This document shows positions 26,752 to 37,279 of a DNA stretch of 64,000 nucleotides, one piece after another. Under the pieces are notes generated by a model, which was not told the DNA's origin, searched no databases, and saw only the letters and a list, made by a program, of their open reading frames with translations. The translations under genes were made by a program, and so were the position numbers. The stretch is from the NCBI RefSeq assembly GCF_003014615.1, contig NZ_PYGI01000003.1:124001-188000 (forward strand). Direction: 5' to 3'. Source of the DNA: Marinobacterium halophilum (GTDB taxonomy: Bacteria > Pseudomonadota > Gammaproteobacteria > Pseudomonadales > Balneatricaceae). Positions within the stretch are counted from its first letter, which is position 1; each line of letters starts with the position of its first letter.

Positions 26752-29700
26752 TTACACCGGCACCGCGTTTTCGCCTTTTTCGGCAGCGGCCATCAGGGTG
26801 TAGGGATGGTCAGAGGCCAGCAGCGCCTTGCCTTTCTCGGTCGGGAACTCCACATCCAGATCCACCACCCGCCCATCGCGGCAGACGTTGATGATGGTGT
26901 CCATGCAGGATGAGAGCAGCGAGTATTTCTCGTCCGGGGCGGCGATAATAGTCTGCAAGCCCAGATCCGACATGAAGCCCAGCGAGGTGACGGTGTTTTC
27001 CGAGTCGAGCTTGTTGAACGCTTCATCGAACACCGACAGGCTCATGCCACCCACCGGCTGTGCATCGCCGCTTTCCTTGAGGCGATAGGTCGCGCCCAGC
27101 GCCGCAGCCATAGCCACGTAGAACGGCACCTGATGCTCACCGCCGGAACCGGTCTTGATACGCTGGGTCAGCGTGGTTTTGCGGTTGCCCTGCAGGTCTT
27201 TTACCACCAGTTCAAAATTGTAGAAGTTGCGGTAATCCTGCAGCAGGCTGCTTTCGCCTTCGTCACGCAGCACATCATGGATCTTGTTCAGGGCGTCACG
27301 GTGGGTGTTGTCGCCCTCATGCTGAATATCGAACAGGGTGCCGACATTGGCCTGATCCAGACGGGTATAGGCTTCGACCAGCTCCAGAATATCTTTCAAT
27401 TCCGGGTTGGGCATCATCTCGAAGCTGTACATTTCCTGATGGAACGGACGGTTCTTCAGGTGGCTGTTCAGCTCGCGAATCAAGTCCTTGATCTTGTTGA
27501 TCTGGTCGTTCAGGTGCGCCACAAAGTCGGACCGGAACGCCGTCTCCGCTTCAAGACGCGCCCGCTCGGCACGGTGCGTGTATTCCGCCAGTTCAGAGTC
27601 GCGCAGCGCCTGCACGGTCTTGTTGACGTAAAATTCCAGATCTTCGTGGCTGGACTCGGCACTGATATTGTCGAGTTCCTGATGGCTCATGCCGCCACCG
27701 TGGTAGCGAGCCTTGTACTGGGCCACGCCGTCACGCACGGCGTTTTTCTTCTTCTCATGCAGCTGCAGTTCGGACTGCGCCTTTTTCGCCGCTTCGAAGA
27801 TAATGCGCTCCAGCTCACCGGCACAACTTTCATCCAGATAGTCGCGCTTTTCCTGTGCAGACTGGGCATCAAAGTGCGCCTGCTCGGCACAGCGACTACG
27901 GGCCTGGGCGTGCTCGACCAGCTCCTGTTCCAGCACTTCCAGACTGGCATTGTCCTTGATCATGCCGGTGCGCACTTTCTGCAACTTGTCCATCAGCGTG
28001 CGCTGGCGGGATTCAACCTGCTTCTGCTGTTCGGCCAACTCGGCAATGCGGATCTGGATGCCGCTGTCATCGTGGTTACGCAGGTCCGTTACCGCCTGCT
28101 CGTATCCCTGAATCTCGGCATTCAACTGCTCACGCTGATTGGTCAGGTCGAACACGCTTTCAGTCATCTGCGTCAGCCCGGCAGTCATGCTGATCAGGGT
28201 GTCACGCAGTTTTTCCAAGGCTTCATGGCGCTTGCCCAGAGTAGTGAACTCGGCAATCAGTTCATCCACTTCACGGCCCTGCACCACCAGCTGATCCTGA
28301 CGCCGACGGATACCCATGATCGGGCTCAGTTCATTGATCGAGGTGGTGGAGCCTTCGGTCTGCAGCATGCAGTCGTAGGTCAGTGCCCGCTCCTGCTGCA
28401 GTAGTTCATGTTCGGTTTCCACCGCCATCACGCCGCCGAGCGCACGATTCATATAGGCGCGGGCGTGTTCGTTGTCGGTATCAATAAACTCGGCCAGCGA
28501 GCCACGCTTGCTGCGGTGCAGCCAGTCACCGGACTTGGTAGTGTTAATGATCCGGCAGCCCTTGAGGTGGCGGCCCTTGCGACGGTAAAGCGTAATCGCT
28601 TCCTTGACCCGGTCCGGTGCGACGATCAAGGCTTCACGACGGGCACCGAGGAAGGATTCGATGGCGATACGCCATTTGTCATCATTGATGTCGGCCAGTT
28701 CACAGATTGGCGTCGACTCGATGCCGTATTCGCCCAGCAGCTCCATCAGCTCACGAGTGTTATGACGGATCGGCGCGCGGCCCTGCTGCAGCTGCTCGAC
28801 CGCGCTTCTCTGATTCTGGATCAGGCTGCGCAGATCATTGATGCGAATCACCGATTCTTCGTAACGGCGCGCAATTGCCTTGCGCACACCATCCACCTGA
28901 CCACGAAGCTGTTCAATCACGGTATCGACGCTGACCGGCTCGGCAGGCCAGGCATCCGCCGCCAAGCCTTCACCGGAACGCCACAGCTCCACCGACCGCT
29001 CGACCAGCGGCGCGAAGTCATCCGGCAGCAGGTCGTGATCATTGGCAAACCCGACGGTAGTGCGCAGCAGGTTATACGCCTGCTGGATTTTGCTGCCAAC
29101 CACGCTCAGCTCATGCTGACGTGCCTTGACCGTGGATTCCAACGCCTGAACCTTATGCGCGGAGTCGCTGGTGTTCAGCTCGGCGCGGGCGTTGGCCAGG
29201 TCCTGCATCGCCTGATTCAGGCGCGTGCTGTTTTCTTCCAGCTGCTGCTGCAGCTCGGTTTCTTTCTCGGCGGCACCTTCCAGACGCTCGGCGGTATCTT
29301 CCTTACGCAGGTCGGCATTTTCAAAGCGGCTTTCGTGTACCACCCACTCGTATTCCACCGCGTTCCTGACGTTGCGACTGATACCGGTACAGAGTTCCTG
29401 CACCTTTTCCAGCTCACCGATGCGGTTGGCCACTTCCAGCGTCTTGTTTTCCATCGCCCGATATTCGTCGAGCGATTTGCGGAATGCGCCAACATGGACG
29501 ATGTTTTCGTCGAGTACGAATTCGCGAATAAAGCGGGTCGGGCTGTCGATCGGGACGAATTTGAGCGCATTCTTGAAGTTTTTGACGAATTTTTCGTCAT
29601 CATTCGGCATCTGCGGGTCGTGACTCAAGTGAGTCACCATATCGCGGATGAAACGGTTGGCCCGCTTCTCCAGCACCATATCCGGACACTGCTGCATCAG

Positions 29701-30177
29701 GCTGTCACGCACTTCGTTCCAGGGACGCGGCATGCGGCCATCCCCTTCTTTGACCGAGAAGTCATCCAGCGAGACCGAAAACTCCGGCAGGATGAAACGG
29801 CCGAGCACGTCCTCTTCAGCGGTGGCGGTGGAGGCGCTGATGGCGATACCGATACAGCTTTCCTTGGCGGTTTCGGTGTCAAAGAAGCTCAAGGCCATGT
29901 ACGTCAGCGAGTCTTCACGGGCCGACGCCATTTTGCCCTGATCATCCATGAAACCGAGACAGTAGGTGCGCAGTGAACGCTCGCTTTTGTCGCCGGCGGA
30001 GGCGTTGAAGCTCAGATGGCGCTTGTGCCCGCCCATCAAGACGGTCTGGATGGCATCCAGCAGCGAGGACTTGCCCGAGCCGTTGGGACCGACGATGGCA
30101 ACGTTACCCTTGATCGGGATCTCGACCGCGCCCAGTACATACCAGTTGACCAGTACAATGCGATTCAGCTGTTTCAT
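26752..30177 (-). CDS. SMC-like ATPase of an MksB/JetC type complex
   Basis: 1141 residues. Walker [10 protein letters not shown] at residues 30-38. A long central region rich in Glu, Gln and Arg, predicted coiled coil, is interrupted by a hinge-like segment around 500-620. The C-terminal head carries the signature [19 protein letters not shown] near 1020 and Walker [13 protein letters not shown]. This is the MukB/MksB/JetC architecture. It is the last gene after the kleisin and winged-helix partners, overlapping the latter by four bases. Such complexes extrude DNA loops, acting in chromosome organisation (MksB) or, with a nuclease, against plasmids (Wadjet). Confidence 0.88.
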   Translation of the reverse strand: MKQLNRIVLVNWYVLGAVEIPIKGNVAIVGPNGSGKSSLLDAIQTVLMGGHKRHLSFNASAGDKSERSLRTYCLGFMDDQGKMASAREDSLTYMALSFFDTETAKESCIGIAISASTATAEEDVLGRFILPEFSVSLDDFSVKEGDGRMPRPWNEVRDSLMQQCPDMVLEKRANRFIRDMVTHLSHDPQMPNDDEKFVKNFKNALKFVPIDSPTRFIREFVLDENIVHVGAFRKSLDEYRAMENKTLEVANRIGELEKVQELCTGISRNVRNAVEYEWVVHESRFENADLRKEDTAERLEGAAEKETELQQQLEENSTRLNQAMQDLANARAELNTSDSAHKVQALESTVKARQHELSVVGSKIQQAYNLLRTTVGFANDHDLLPDDFAPLVERSVELWRSGEGLAADAWPAEPVSVDTVIEQLRGQVDGVRKAIARRYEESVIRINDLRSLIQNQRSAVEQLQQGRAPIRHNTRELMELLGEYGIESTPICELADINDDKWRIAIESFLGARREALIVAPDRVKEAITLYRRKGRHLKGCRIINTTKSGDWLHRSKRGSLAEFIDTDNEHARAYMNRALGGVMAVETEHELLQQERALTYDCMLQTEGSTTSINELSPIMGIRRRQDQLVVQGREVDELIAEFTTLGKRHEALEKLRDTLISMTAGLTQMTESVFDLTNQREQLNAEIQGYEQAVTDLRNHDDSGIQIRIAELAEQQKQVESRQRTLMDKLQKVRTGMIKDNASLEVLEQELVEHAQARSRCAEQAHFDAQSAQEKRDYLDESCAGELERIIFEAAKKAQSELQLHEKKKNAVRDGVAQYKARYHGGGMSHQELDNISAESSHEDLEFYVNKTVQALRDSELAEYTHRAERARLEAETAFRSDFVAHLNDQINKIKDLIRELNSHLKNRPFHQEMYSFEMMPNPELKDILELVEAYTRLDQANVGTLFDIQHEGDNTHRDALNKIHDVLRDEGESSLLQDYRNFYNFELVVKDLQGNRKTTLTQRIKTGSGGEHQVPFYVAMAAALGATYRLKESGDAQPVGGMSLSVFDEAFNKLDSENTVTSLGFMSDLGLQTIIAAPDEKYSLLSSCMDTIINVCRDGRVVDLDVEFPTEKGKALLASDHPYTLMAAAEKGENAVPV

Positions 30178-30926
30178 GACGGGTCTTCCTCGTTACGCAC
30201 GGTCGTTTCATCAGCCTGTTCGGTAGACTCACTATCGGATTCGGGTTCAGATTCGGGAGCAGCGGCTTCGACAACGGGTGTCGCGTCCGCCTGTTCTTCG
30301 CTGGCATCACTCTCTTCACCGTCGCTGTCACGCGCATCGCTCAGGTCGATATCGCAAAGGGCTTCCAGCTGACCGATATAGTCTTCAACGACGACCTGAC
30401 GGATGGTCGGGTTGATTTTCAACGGGATATTCTTCGGATCAGTCTCGTCAAGCTTGCCGCGTTCAATCAAACCATGACGGGTGAACAGCGACAGGATCTC
30501 CTTGAGCCGGGTCTCGTTGGGAATATCCTTGCCGGTCAGGCTGGCAAACAGGCGCAGCAGCTCATTGGTGCTGGTATAGGCCTTGCCGCTTTCGACTTCG
30601 AAGTTTTCCAGTTTCTGCTCATACTGCTGACGCAGACACAGCATCAGCAGGGATTCATCCAGCTTCAACTTGAGCACGCGCTCTTCGCCTTGGGGAATCA
30701 CCCCCAGAAACGCTTCATCCGGTTGATACACCAGCGTCCAGCCGATGGCGGCAAACAGGTTGCGGAAGTAGTCCAGGTTGCTGGCAATCAGGAAGTAGCC
30801 GTCACGGTGTACCGGGCGGTCCGCATAGAGGAACTGGCTGCTCAACAACAGGCCAGCGGCGCGGATGAAGTCATCGGCGTCGTGCTGTTCAGTGCGGGAG
30901 ACGATTTTCTGCAGATCACCAAGCAT
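30174..30926 (-). CDS. MksE/JetB-like subunit (DUF4194)
   Basis: 250 residues. Residues 1-195 form the DUF4194-type winged-helix protein ([40 protein letters not shown]); the last 55 residues are a highly acidic, disordered tail. Equivalent to the MukE/MksE/JetB KITE subunit that bridges kleisin and SMC head. The ATG follows the stop of the upstream gene with no gap, and its end overlaps the SMC gene by four bases, so translation is coupled. Confidence 0.85.
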   Translation of the reverse strand: MLGDLQKIVSRTEQHDADDFIRAAGLLLSSQFLYADRPVHRDGYFLIASNLDYFRNLFAAIGWTLVYQPDEAFLGVIPQGEERVLKLKLDESLLMLCLRQQYEQKLENFEVESGKAYTSTNELLRLFASLTGKDIPNETRLKEILSLFTRHGLIERGKLDETDPKNIPLKINPTIRQVVVEDYIGQLEALCDIDLSDARDSDGEESDASEEQADATPVVEAAAPESEPESDSESTEQADETTVRNEEDPS

Positions 30927-32327
30927 TTAGGGTTTCCTGTGGATGATAAAACCACGACAGGTCACCATATCGGCGACATTGACGTAGGTGTCTTCAAATT
31001 GAATTCGGTAACGTTTGCGCATCTGCTGTGTCTTTTTACCCAGCGAGTGCAGATGGCGGATGTAACTGAAGCAGATGTAGTCTTCCACTGACGTGATGTT
31101 GAAGTCCGTCGCCCGCAGCTGATCCCGCCCGGAAAACTGACTGTCGAGATAGGCTTCAAGACGGTCGATATTGACCTCACGCCGCTCTTTCCACTCCTTG
31201 AACAGACGCCGCAACTCCAACACTTTGGGATCGATCACCTGCTGAGTGATCACCCGTGGTGTGGCCTCGACCCGACGCCGTACCGGTGCACGCACACTGG
31301 CCGGAGAGATGAAGCCGACTTCATCCAGCGTGGCAATCGGTGTGATCTGCTCATCCGGCAGTTTGGCCGCCGCCGCGATCAGGCGTGACAGACGCGCCGC
31401 CATGCCCGGCGTGGTCTTGTCCATGTAACGCACGGTATCCGCGACCCGTTTCTCCAGCTGGTAACGGAAATCATCAATGGCCGCCAGACGCTGATCAACG
31501 GATTCAAAAATACGGACAATCCGGTTGATGTGCTGATGCACCTGGGATTCAGCCACATCGTAGGAAATATCCAACTGCAGCTGATAATGCTCGCACAGCT
31601 GTTGCAGCCTGAGCGGATCAAACTGCAGATCACGCAGGATAGCCAGTATCTGTCGACGGAAGCGGAACGGGTTGTTACGCGTTTTCAGCGTCTTGTAGTC
31701 GGACACCAGCACCTGTTCGACAAAGCGGTCGAAGAAGCTGCGCACGATCTCCTGCGGATTGTTGCTGGCCGTCAGGTTGATCTTGAGTTCACGCAGGGCC
31801 AGCATCATGTCGGTCAGGTGGGCACTGAAGTCCGCCGCCGTCTGCGCGGCCTCGGCCAAGGTAATGCCTCGTCCTTCAGGATCATTGACGGCCGACTCCA
31901 GCGAACTGAGCACGTTAAGCACGGCACCACCGTAACTGCGTTTCTCAAGCTTGGCGATACTGACCAGCGAGCGCAGCAGGTAGCTGACCGAGGGCGACAA
32001 CAGGACGTACGTACGGTAAACCTTCTGCTCTTCTTCCAGCCAACCGGTTTGTACCAGGCGACGGTAAATGCGATTGGTGTATTCCGCGGTAGAACGCGGC
32101 AACTCGGTCGCCGCCTCCTCATCCGCTTCAACTTCCCAGCGGCGCACGCCCAGGCGCACAACCGCGTTTTCAACCGTGGAGCGCACCAGATCACGGGGAA
32201 TAAAAGGGTCGATCAGGTCTTCATCAAAGAAGAGATCCGCCAACTCCAGCAATACCGACTGGTACACCTGCCGGTTCTGCCCGGAGAGCGGGAGAAATAT
32301 GTCATCTGGAAGCTTGTTGAACAGCAC
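30927..32327 (-). CDS. MksF/JetA-like kleisin subunit
   Basis: 466 residues beginning at a GTG (no later in-frame ATG is near, ribosome site weak). N-terminal winged-helix region (LADLFFDEDLIDPFIPRDLV, YRRLVQTGWLEEE) followed by an all-helical middle with heptad character and a C-terminal winged helix (ITSVEDYICFSYIRHL). This matches the JetA/MksF kleisins rather than MukF. First gene of the three-gene operon. Confidence 0.82.
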   Translation of the reverse strand: MLFNKLPDDIFLPLSGQNRQVYQSVLLELADLFFDEDLIDPFIPRDLVRSTVENAVVRLGVRRWEVEADEEAATELPRSTAEYTNRIYRRLVQTGWLEEEQKVYRTYVLLSPSVSYLLRSLVSIAKLEKRSYGGAVLNVLSSLESAVNDPEGRGITLAEAAQTAADFSAHLTDMMLALRELKINLTASNNPQEIVRSFFDRFVEQVLVSDYKTLKTRNNPFRFRRQILAILRDLQFDPLRLQQLCEHYQLQLDISYDVAESQVHQHINRIVRIFESVDQRLAAIDDFRYQLEKRVADTVRYMDKTTPGMAARLSRLIAAAAKLPDEQITPIATLDEVGFISPASVRAPVRRRVEATPRVITQQVIDPKVLELRRLFKEWKERREVNIDRLEAYLDSQFSGRDQLRATDFNITSVEDYICFSYIRHLHSLGKKTQQMRKRYRIQFEDTYVNVADMVTCRGFIIHRKP

Positions 32328-32365
32328 GAGATCGTCCGGTTATGGTCGGTTTGCGTAAACGCGCT

Positions 32366-32394
32366 ATATTAGCGAAAAACGCGCATGGAGATAA
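32366..32394 (-). promoter_or_regulatory. Candidate promoter of the SMC operon
   Basis: On the minus strand TAATAT (plus-strand 32366-32371) is preceded at 17 bases by TTATCT (plus-strand 32389-32394), a weak -35. It lies about 40 bases before the GTG of the kleisin gene. Only the -10 box is convincing. Confidence 0.4.
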
Positions 32395-32546
32395 GGGGAA
32401 TTGTCACAGACTACGCTCCACGCGCCATATACTTTTTGTCACTTAACTACAGGGCCGAATTGATCATTAAGCAATCAAAACAGCGATACACTTAAGCGGT
32501 TACATTATCTCGTTGATCACACAGGAAAAATATTTTGAATTAGTGC

Positions 32547-32575
32547 TTGACGGAATGCCGTCTCGTCACTAATAT
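32547..32575 (+). promoter_or_regulatory. Sigma70 promoter of the tRNA operon
   Basis: TTGACG and TAATAT separated by exactly 17 bases, followed by a GC-rich discriminator (ACGGCCCC) typical of stable-RNA promoters under stringent control. The first tRNA begins 22 bases after the -10 box. Confidence 0.75.
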
Positions 32576-32596
32576 ACGGCCCCACGGTTGAGGTGT

Positions 32597-32672
32597 TCCT
32601 CGATAGCTCAGTTGGTAGAGCAGTAGACTGTTAATCTATTGGTCGCTGGTTCGAGTCCAGCTCGAGGAGCCA
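32597..32672 (+). tRNA. tRNA-Asn (GTT), copy 1
   Basis: 76 bases with acceptor stem TCCTCGA / TCGAGGA, G discriminator and encoded CCA. The D-arm has AGCTCAGTTGG, the anticodon loop is CTGTTAA (anticodon GTT), and the T-loop is GGTTCGAGTCC. Identical to the second copy exactly 100 bases downstream. Confidence 0.97.
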
Positions 32673-32696
32673 ACCTTTAATACCGTGATTGAGTAT

Positions 32697-32772
32697 TCCT
32701 CGATAGCTCAGTTGGTAGAGCAGTAGACTGTTAATCTATTGGTCGCTGGTTCGAGTCCAGCTCGAGGAGCCA
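32697..32772 (+). tRNA. tRNA-Asn (GTT), copy 2
   Basis: Identical in all 76 positions to the tRNA at 32597, including the encoded CCA; separated from it by 24 bases. The same anticodon GTT. Cotranscribed with the tRNA-Pro that follows after 21 bases. Confidence 0.97.
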
Positions 32773-32793
32773 CTCAAAATTGTAAGATAGTGT

Positions 32794-32870
<77 letters not shown>

Positions 32871-32914
32871 CTTACTTACACCCTTCTGATTTGATCTCAT
32901 GTATATGTAGAAAA

Positions 32915-32936
32915 TAGCCCTTGAGGCTAATTTTTT
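32915..32936 (+). terminator. Terminator of the tRNA operon
   Basis: Five-base stem TAGCC / GGCTA with a five-base loop, followed at once by ATTTTTT; 45 bases beyond the tRNA-Pro. The remaining 120 bases up to the chemoreceptor terminator show nothing else. Confidence 0.8.
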
Positions 32937-33060
32937 GCGTCTGTATTTTGCAAACACCTGCCCACGAACGATTTTACAAACCGTAACAGTCCACCTTGAT
33001 CTCTCCGCATTTACTGACTGTAACGGATTACCCTGTTTTCCCCTACCCTGTAAAACAGGC

Positions 33061-33077
33061 CCGCAGACAGACTGCGG
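33061..33077 (-). terminator. Terminator of the chemoreceptor gene
   Basis: Stem CCGCAG / CTGCGG with a five-base loop located ten bases beyond the chemoreceptor stop (minus strand). It is followed on that strand by GCCTGTTTTAC, a short T run. Confidence 0.7.
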
Positions 33078-33086
33078 ACCCTGATT

Positions 33087-34760
33087 TCACACCCTGAACG
33101 TCATCACCAGTTTGCTCAACCGCTGCTCCAGCTCACTCATCCCTGCCGTGGTCTCTGCCAAAATACCGGCATTGTGCTCCGCTTTATCGGCAATAGTAGC
33201 GACTTGCTGCACACTGGTTTCAATTTCAGCCGCCACGGCGGTTTGCTGTTCCGCCGCCCCTGCAATCTGCGTATTCATCTCATTGATGGTCGCCACCGAG
33301 TGTGTAATCTGCTGTAAAGACCGACTGGCATCTGCCGCCCGCTCTGTCGTTGCGGCACTCTGCTCCCGACTATTGGCCATCACATCAACGGCTTCGCGCG
33401 CACCCGTTTGCAACCGTTCGATCATGCGCTGGATCTCGTCAGTGCTTTGCTGGGTACGGCTGGCCAAGGTGCGTACCTCATCAGCCACCACTGAAAAGCC
33501 TCGGCCCTGATCACCGGCGCGGGCTGCTTCGATCGCCGCGTTCAGCGCCAACAAGTTGGTTTGTTCAGCAATACTGCTGATCACCGACACCACGCTGCCA
33601 ATATTGTCGGCATCCTGCCCCAGACGTGCAATCACGTCGGCAGAGCGGTCCACATCTTCGGCCAGCTGATTGATCGACCGAATCGTCTCGGCCACTACTC
33701 GATCACCGGTATGCGCATCACTGTCAGCCTGCTGCGCCGCTTGCGCAGCCTGTGCCGCACTGGATGCAACCTCCTGTACCGCCGCTACCATCTCCTGAAT
33801 CGCCGAGGCGGTACGACCGGTATCTTCACGCTGCTGCCGAGTATCGGCCTGCGCCTGGCTGACCACTCCGGTCATCGACTCGGTCGACTGGCTCAACGAG
33901 CCGACGGCGGACTGCACCTCCCGCACCAACTGGTGAATCTTGTCGACAAACCCATTGAAGCCGCGCGCCACGTCTCCCACTTCGTCACGGCTGGTCACAT
34001 CCAGGCGTCGGGTCAGATCGCCCTCGCCTTCAGCGATATCGAGCAACGCACGGGCCGTGTCCTGCAACGGCCCCAGAATCCGCCGCGACAGCAACAGATT
34101 GACGCCACTCACCAGCAGCGCCAGCACCACACCCGAGGCCAATATCCAGATCATGGTCTGGGTCACCGTATGGTCGATACTCTCGCCACGCCGTGCCACC
34201 TCCGCATCAATATCGTCGATGTAGAAACCGGTGGCGATCACCCAACCCCATACCTCGATCTCACGGGCATAGGTCAAACGGGGCGATGGTGTGCCACCCT
34301 CAACACGCGGCCAGCGGAATTGGACAAAGCCGCCGCCCTCCATTGCCTTGGCGATGACGTCTTTAACGAAAGGTTTACCGTCCGGGTCGGTCAGCTCCAG
34401 CACCGATTTGCCGATCATGTCGGCATTGCCGGAATGAAAGACGATATTGCCGTCCAGGTCGTAACCGTAGATAAAGCCGTTGTCACCGAACGTCATGCCA
34501 TTGAGCACTTCGGTCGCCTGGTCGATCTTCTCCTGGTAACGCATATCAAGACGATGCTGTAGCGGTCGTATGGCGCCCATGGCCATATCGATATAGTTTT
34601 GCAGCTCCTGCTGCCGCGCCTCGATCATCTCACTGCGAATGGAGGCAACTTCCTCCTGCTCCAGCATTTCCAACTGCCACTTCACCACCAGCATCACCGA
34701 CAGCACCACCAGAATCATCGGGATAATAGAGAGCGAGAGGAATTTTGTTTTTATTTTCAT
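33087..34760 (-). CDS. Methyl-accepting chemotaxis protein with single Cache sensor
   Basis: 557 residues from ATG 34760, with AAGGGGACGG just upstream; the 13 further upstream codons are unsupported. First transmembrane helix residues 7-29 ([18 protein letters not shown]). Periplasmic sCache_2 domain ([21 protein letters not shown], then [12 protein letters not shown]), the fold that often binds small organic acids. Second membrane helix near 195-215, then HAMP, then the signalling tip [32 protein letters not shown]. No CheR-binding pentapeptide at the C-terminus. Ligand unknown; it borders the catabolic region, which may or may not be meaningful. Confidence 0.93.
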   Translation of the reverse strand: MKIKTKFLSLSIIPMILVVLSVMLVVKWQLEMLEQEEVASIRSEMIEARQQELQNYIDMAMGAIRPLQHRLDMRYQEKIDQATEVLNGMTFGDNGFIYGYDLDGNIVFHSGNADMIGKSVLELTDPDGKPFVKDVIAKAMEGGGFVQFRWPRVEGGTPSPRLTYAREIEVWGWVIATGFYIDDIDAEVARRGESIDHTVTQTMIWILASGVVLALLVSGVNLLLSRRILGPLQDTARALLDIAEGEGDLTRRLDVTSRDEVGDVARGFNGFVDKIHQLVREVQSAVGSLSQSTESMTGVVSQAQADTRQQREDTGRTASAIQEMVAAVQEVASSAAQAAQAAQQADSDAHTGDRVVAETIRSINQLAEDVDRSADVIARLGQDADNIGSVVSVISSIAEQTNLLALNAAIEAARAGDQGRGFSVVADEVRTLASRTQQSTDEIQRMIERLQTGAREAVDVMANSREQSAATTERAADASRSLQQITHSVATINEMNTQIAGAAEQQTAVAAEIETSVQQVATIADKAEHNAGILAETTAGMSELEQRLSKLVMTFRV

Positions 34761-34885
34761 TACCGTCCCCTTTAAGCGACACCTACTTAAATCAGGCACA
34801 ACAGATCTCCATATGTCCGTATATGGCCATGATCATGGTGTCGAAGTAACTACAAGATCGGTGTGCAGACAGGCTGCACGCAAAA

Positions 34886-34908
34886 GCAGGGGGACGAACG
34901 CCCCCTGC
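34886..34908 (-). terminator. Terminator of the side-chain catabolic operon
   Basis: Eight-base perfect stem GCAGGGGG / CCCCCTGC with a seven-base loop, followed on the minus strand by TTTTGCG; nine bases beyond the stop of the last acyl-CoA dehydrogenase gene. Confidence 0.88.
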
Positions 34909-34916
34909 CGACAGGA

Positions 34917-36050
34917 TCAGGTCTCCTCGAGTAGAGGAGCCGCCCGGTTCAGGTGATAATCCGCATCACCCAGCAGTGCCTGCAGCACACGAATGCGCTT
35001 GAAGTACAGACCTACGTCCAGCTCATCGGTCACCCCGATGCCGCCGTGCATCTGCACTGCTTCATTGCTGACTTTATCGGCCACCTGGCCCACTTTCCAT
35101 TTGGCCAGACTGACCAACTGAGCAGCTTGCTCATCGCCACGGTCAATCGCATCCAGCGCCGCCATCAGACTGCTGCGCGCCAGCTCCAGATCCACATGGA
35201 TCCAGGCTGCACGGTGCTGCAGGGCCTGGAAAGAGCCGATCGGCACATCGAACTGTACGCGGGTACGCAAGTAATCCAATGTGGTTTTGAACAGCTCTTC
35301 ACACGCGCCCTGAAGCTCGGCGGCGATACAGGCACGACCACGGTCCAGTGCGGTCTGCAGCAGGGCATTGCCCTGACCCAGCTCACCGATCAACTGCTCC
35401 GGTGCTACCTGAACCTGGTTCAGACGCAGACGAGCAGTGTTGCGGGAGTCGATCAGGTTCTGACGACTGACCGCAACGCCTTCGGCCCCCGCCGGTACGA
35501 TGAACAGACTGACGCCGTCAGCGGCTGCAGAGGTCCGTGCCGCCACAATCCAGCCATCAGCACCCAGGCCATCCACAACCATCACCTTGTCACCGCTCAG
35601 CTCGAAACCCTGCTCGGTGCGCGTCGCAGCCAAAGCGATACGTTCCGGGTTATGGCGCGCACCCTCATCGACCGCCAGGGCCAGACGCTTGCTGCCGGCA
35701 ATCATTTCAGCCAGCCACTCATTCTGCTGAGCTTCACTGCCGCCCTGCTCCAGCACCGAGCCACAGAGTACGACAGAGGACAACAGCGGCGACGCGCTCA
35801 GATAACGACCGGCAGACTCGAACACTGTCCCCATGCCCTTGTAGCCAAACTCAAGGCCACCCAGCGCTTCAGGGAAGGCGATCGCGGTCCAGCCCAGCTC
35901 GGTCATCTCTTGCCAGAGCGCCGGTTCGAAGCCCAGCGCGTCATTGCGATCGCGCAAGGCACGCAGCGCCGATACCGGGCTACGCTCGGCAAAGAATTCC
36001 TGCGCCGTGTCCAGCAGCATGCGCTGTTCTTCGTTGTAGATCAGGCTCAT
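34917..36050 (-). CDS. Acyl-CoA dehydrogenase, beta-type partner (pair 1)
   Basis: 377 residues. Carries the C-terminal ACAD elements RTRVQFDVPIGSFQALQHRAA near residue 275 and AVQMHGGIGVTDELDVGLYFKR near 340. The usual central FAD-binding motif (SEP.AGSDL) is replaced by a degenerate stretch (LAVDEGARHNPERIAL). This is the pattern of the subunit that cooperates with a catalytically complete partner, as in mycobacterial FadE28/FadE29-type heterotetramers. It overlaps the upstream partner gene by four bases. Substrate is likely a bulky CoA ester; that is inference from context. Confidence 0.85.
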   Translation of the reverse strand: MSLIYNEEQRMLLDTAQEFFAERSPVSALRALRDRNDALGFEPALWQEMTELGWTAIAFPEALGGLEFGYKGMGTVFESAGRYLSASPLLSSVVLCGSVLEQGGSEAQQNEWLAEMIAGSKRLALAVDEGARHNPERIALAATRTEQGFELSGDKVMVVDGLGADGWIVAARTSAAADGVSLFIVPAGAEGVAVSRQNLIDSRNTARLRLNQVQVAPEQLIGELGQGNALLQTALDRGRACIAAELQGACEELFKTTLDYLRTRVQFDVPIGSFQALQHRAAWIHVDLELARSSLMAALDAIDRGDEQAAQLVSLAKWKVGQVADKVSNEAVQMHGGIGVTDELDVGLYFKRIRVLQALLGDADYHLNRAAPLLEET

Positions 36051-37255
36051 TTGGCACCTCCTTTGGGAGCATCCGGCAGCTCCAGTACCCGCTTGGCAAT
36101 CACGTTCAGCTGCACTTCAGAGGAACCGCCCGCAATGGTCTGGGTGTAGCTGAGCAGCCAGGCCTTGCTGATGCCCAGTTCCTGCTCGCTGAACTCGTCA
36201 CCATCCCAACCCAAGGCACGGTGGCCCATGGCATCGACCAGCAGTTCAAACTTCTGCTTTTCCTGCTCACTGTGAACCAGCTTCATGATGGAAGCGATAC
36301 CACTGACATCCTGGCCTGCACGCGCCGCTTCGCCCATCCGCTGCACGGTCAGGTTGTAGGCGTGCTCGTCCAGTGCCGCCGCCTGTGCACGGGCACGCAG
36401 GGCGATATCGCTCGGCGTTTCCGCATCCGGCAGGTACTTGCCGAGAATGCTCATGAGGTCGAAATGGGTCGGCAGGCTGAACTCGCCGAACTTGGACATG
36501 GCGCTGCGCTCATGCTGCAGCAGGCGCTTGGCCAGCGTCCAGCCACCGTTCAACGGCCCGATCAGGTTATCTTTCGATACCTTGACGTTGTCGAAGAACA
36601 CTTCGCAGAAAGATGACTTGCCGCTGATCAGATCGATCGGACGGGCATCAACGCCTTCGGCGTGCATATCCAGCACCAGCAGACTGATCCCTTCCTGCTT
36701 CTTGGGGCTGCTGTTGTCGGTACGCACCAGCGCGTACATCCAGTCGGACTTGTCGCCGTAGGAGGTCCAGATCTTGCTGCCGTTGACGACGAAATGATCG
36801 CCCTCATCGACCGCTGTGGTGCGGATATTGGCCAAATCCGAACCGGCATTGGGTTCACTGAAGCCCTGACACCAGCGGACTTCGCCACGGGTCATCGGCG
36901 TCAGCAGGCGCTGCTTCTGCTCTTCAGTCCCGAACTCCAGCAGCACCGGACCCAGCATCCAGATGCCCAGGTTGATCTGCGGCGGACGGCAGCGCAGACG
37001 TTTCAGTTCCTTCTGCAGTACGGCGTCTTCCTCGGCAGCAAGACCACCGCCGCCGTAGGCTTCCGGCCAGGCCGGACAAAACCAGCCACGGTCGCGCATG
37101 CGCTCGAACCAGAGACGCTGATCTTCATTGGCGAACTCAACCTGTGAGCCCCCCCACACCAGCTCACCGGCCGCGGCCGGGCCGCGCAGCGACTCGGGGC
37201 AGTTAGCCTCAAGCCAGGCGCGGGTTTCGGCGCGAAACGTTTCAATTGCACTCAT
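36047..37255 (-). CDS. Acyl-CoA dehydrogenase, alpha-type partner (pair 1)
   Basis: 402 residues with the complete central motif GFSEPNAGSDLANIRTTA near residue 130, VNGSKIWTSYGDKSDW near 160, and C-terminal AGGSSEVQLNVIAKRVLELP, typical of FadE17/FadE27/FadE29-like enzymes. It would bind FAD and form an alpha2beta2 enzyme with the gene it overlaps at 36047-36050. The GAGGAG ribosome site lies before the ATG. Electrons would pass to the EtfAB encoded at 54-55.8 kb. Confidence 0.87.
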   Translation of the reverse strand: MSAIETFRAETRAWLEANCPESLRGPAAAGELVWGGSQVEFANEDQRLWFERMRDRGWFCPAWPEAYGGGGLAAEEDAVLQKELKRLRCRPPQINLGIWMLGPVLLEFGTEEQKQRLLTPMTRGEVRWCQGFSEPNAGSDLANIRTTAVDEGDHFVVNGSKIWTSYGDKSDWMYALVRTDNSSPKKQEGISLLVLDMHAEGVDARPIDLISGKSSFCEVFFDNVKVSKDNLIGPLNGGWTLAKRLLQHERSAMSKFGEFSLPTHFDLMSILGKYLPDAETPSDIALRARAQAAALDEHAYNLTVQRMGEAARAGQDVSGIASIMKLVHSEQEKQKFELLVDAMGHRALGWDGDEFSEQELGISKAWLLSYTQTIAGGSSEVQLNVIAKRVLELPDAPKGGAK

Positions 37256-37279
37256 TGTTATTTTCTCCTCGTGCCAGAC

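Noticed and set aside
27133-29976. Two long plus-strand open frames (about 420 and 520 codons) inside the SMC gene
   Set aside because: They are antisense to a well-conserved SMC gene with intact Walker motifs, have composition typical of mirror frames, and show no recognisable domain.
34886-34908. Operator for the chemoreceptor
   Set aside because: The hairpin is followed by a T run on the minus strand right after the ACAD stop, so it is best explained as a terminator.
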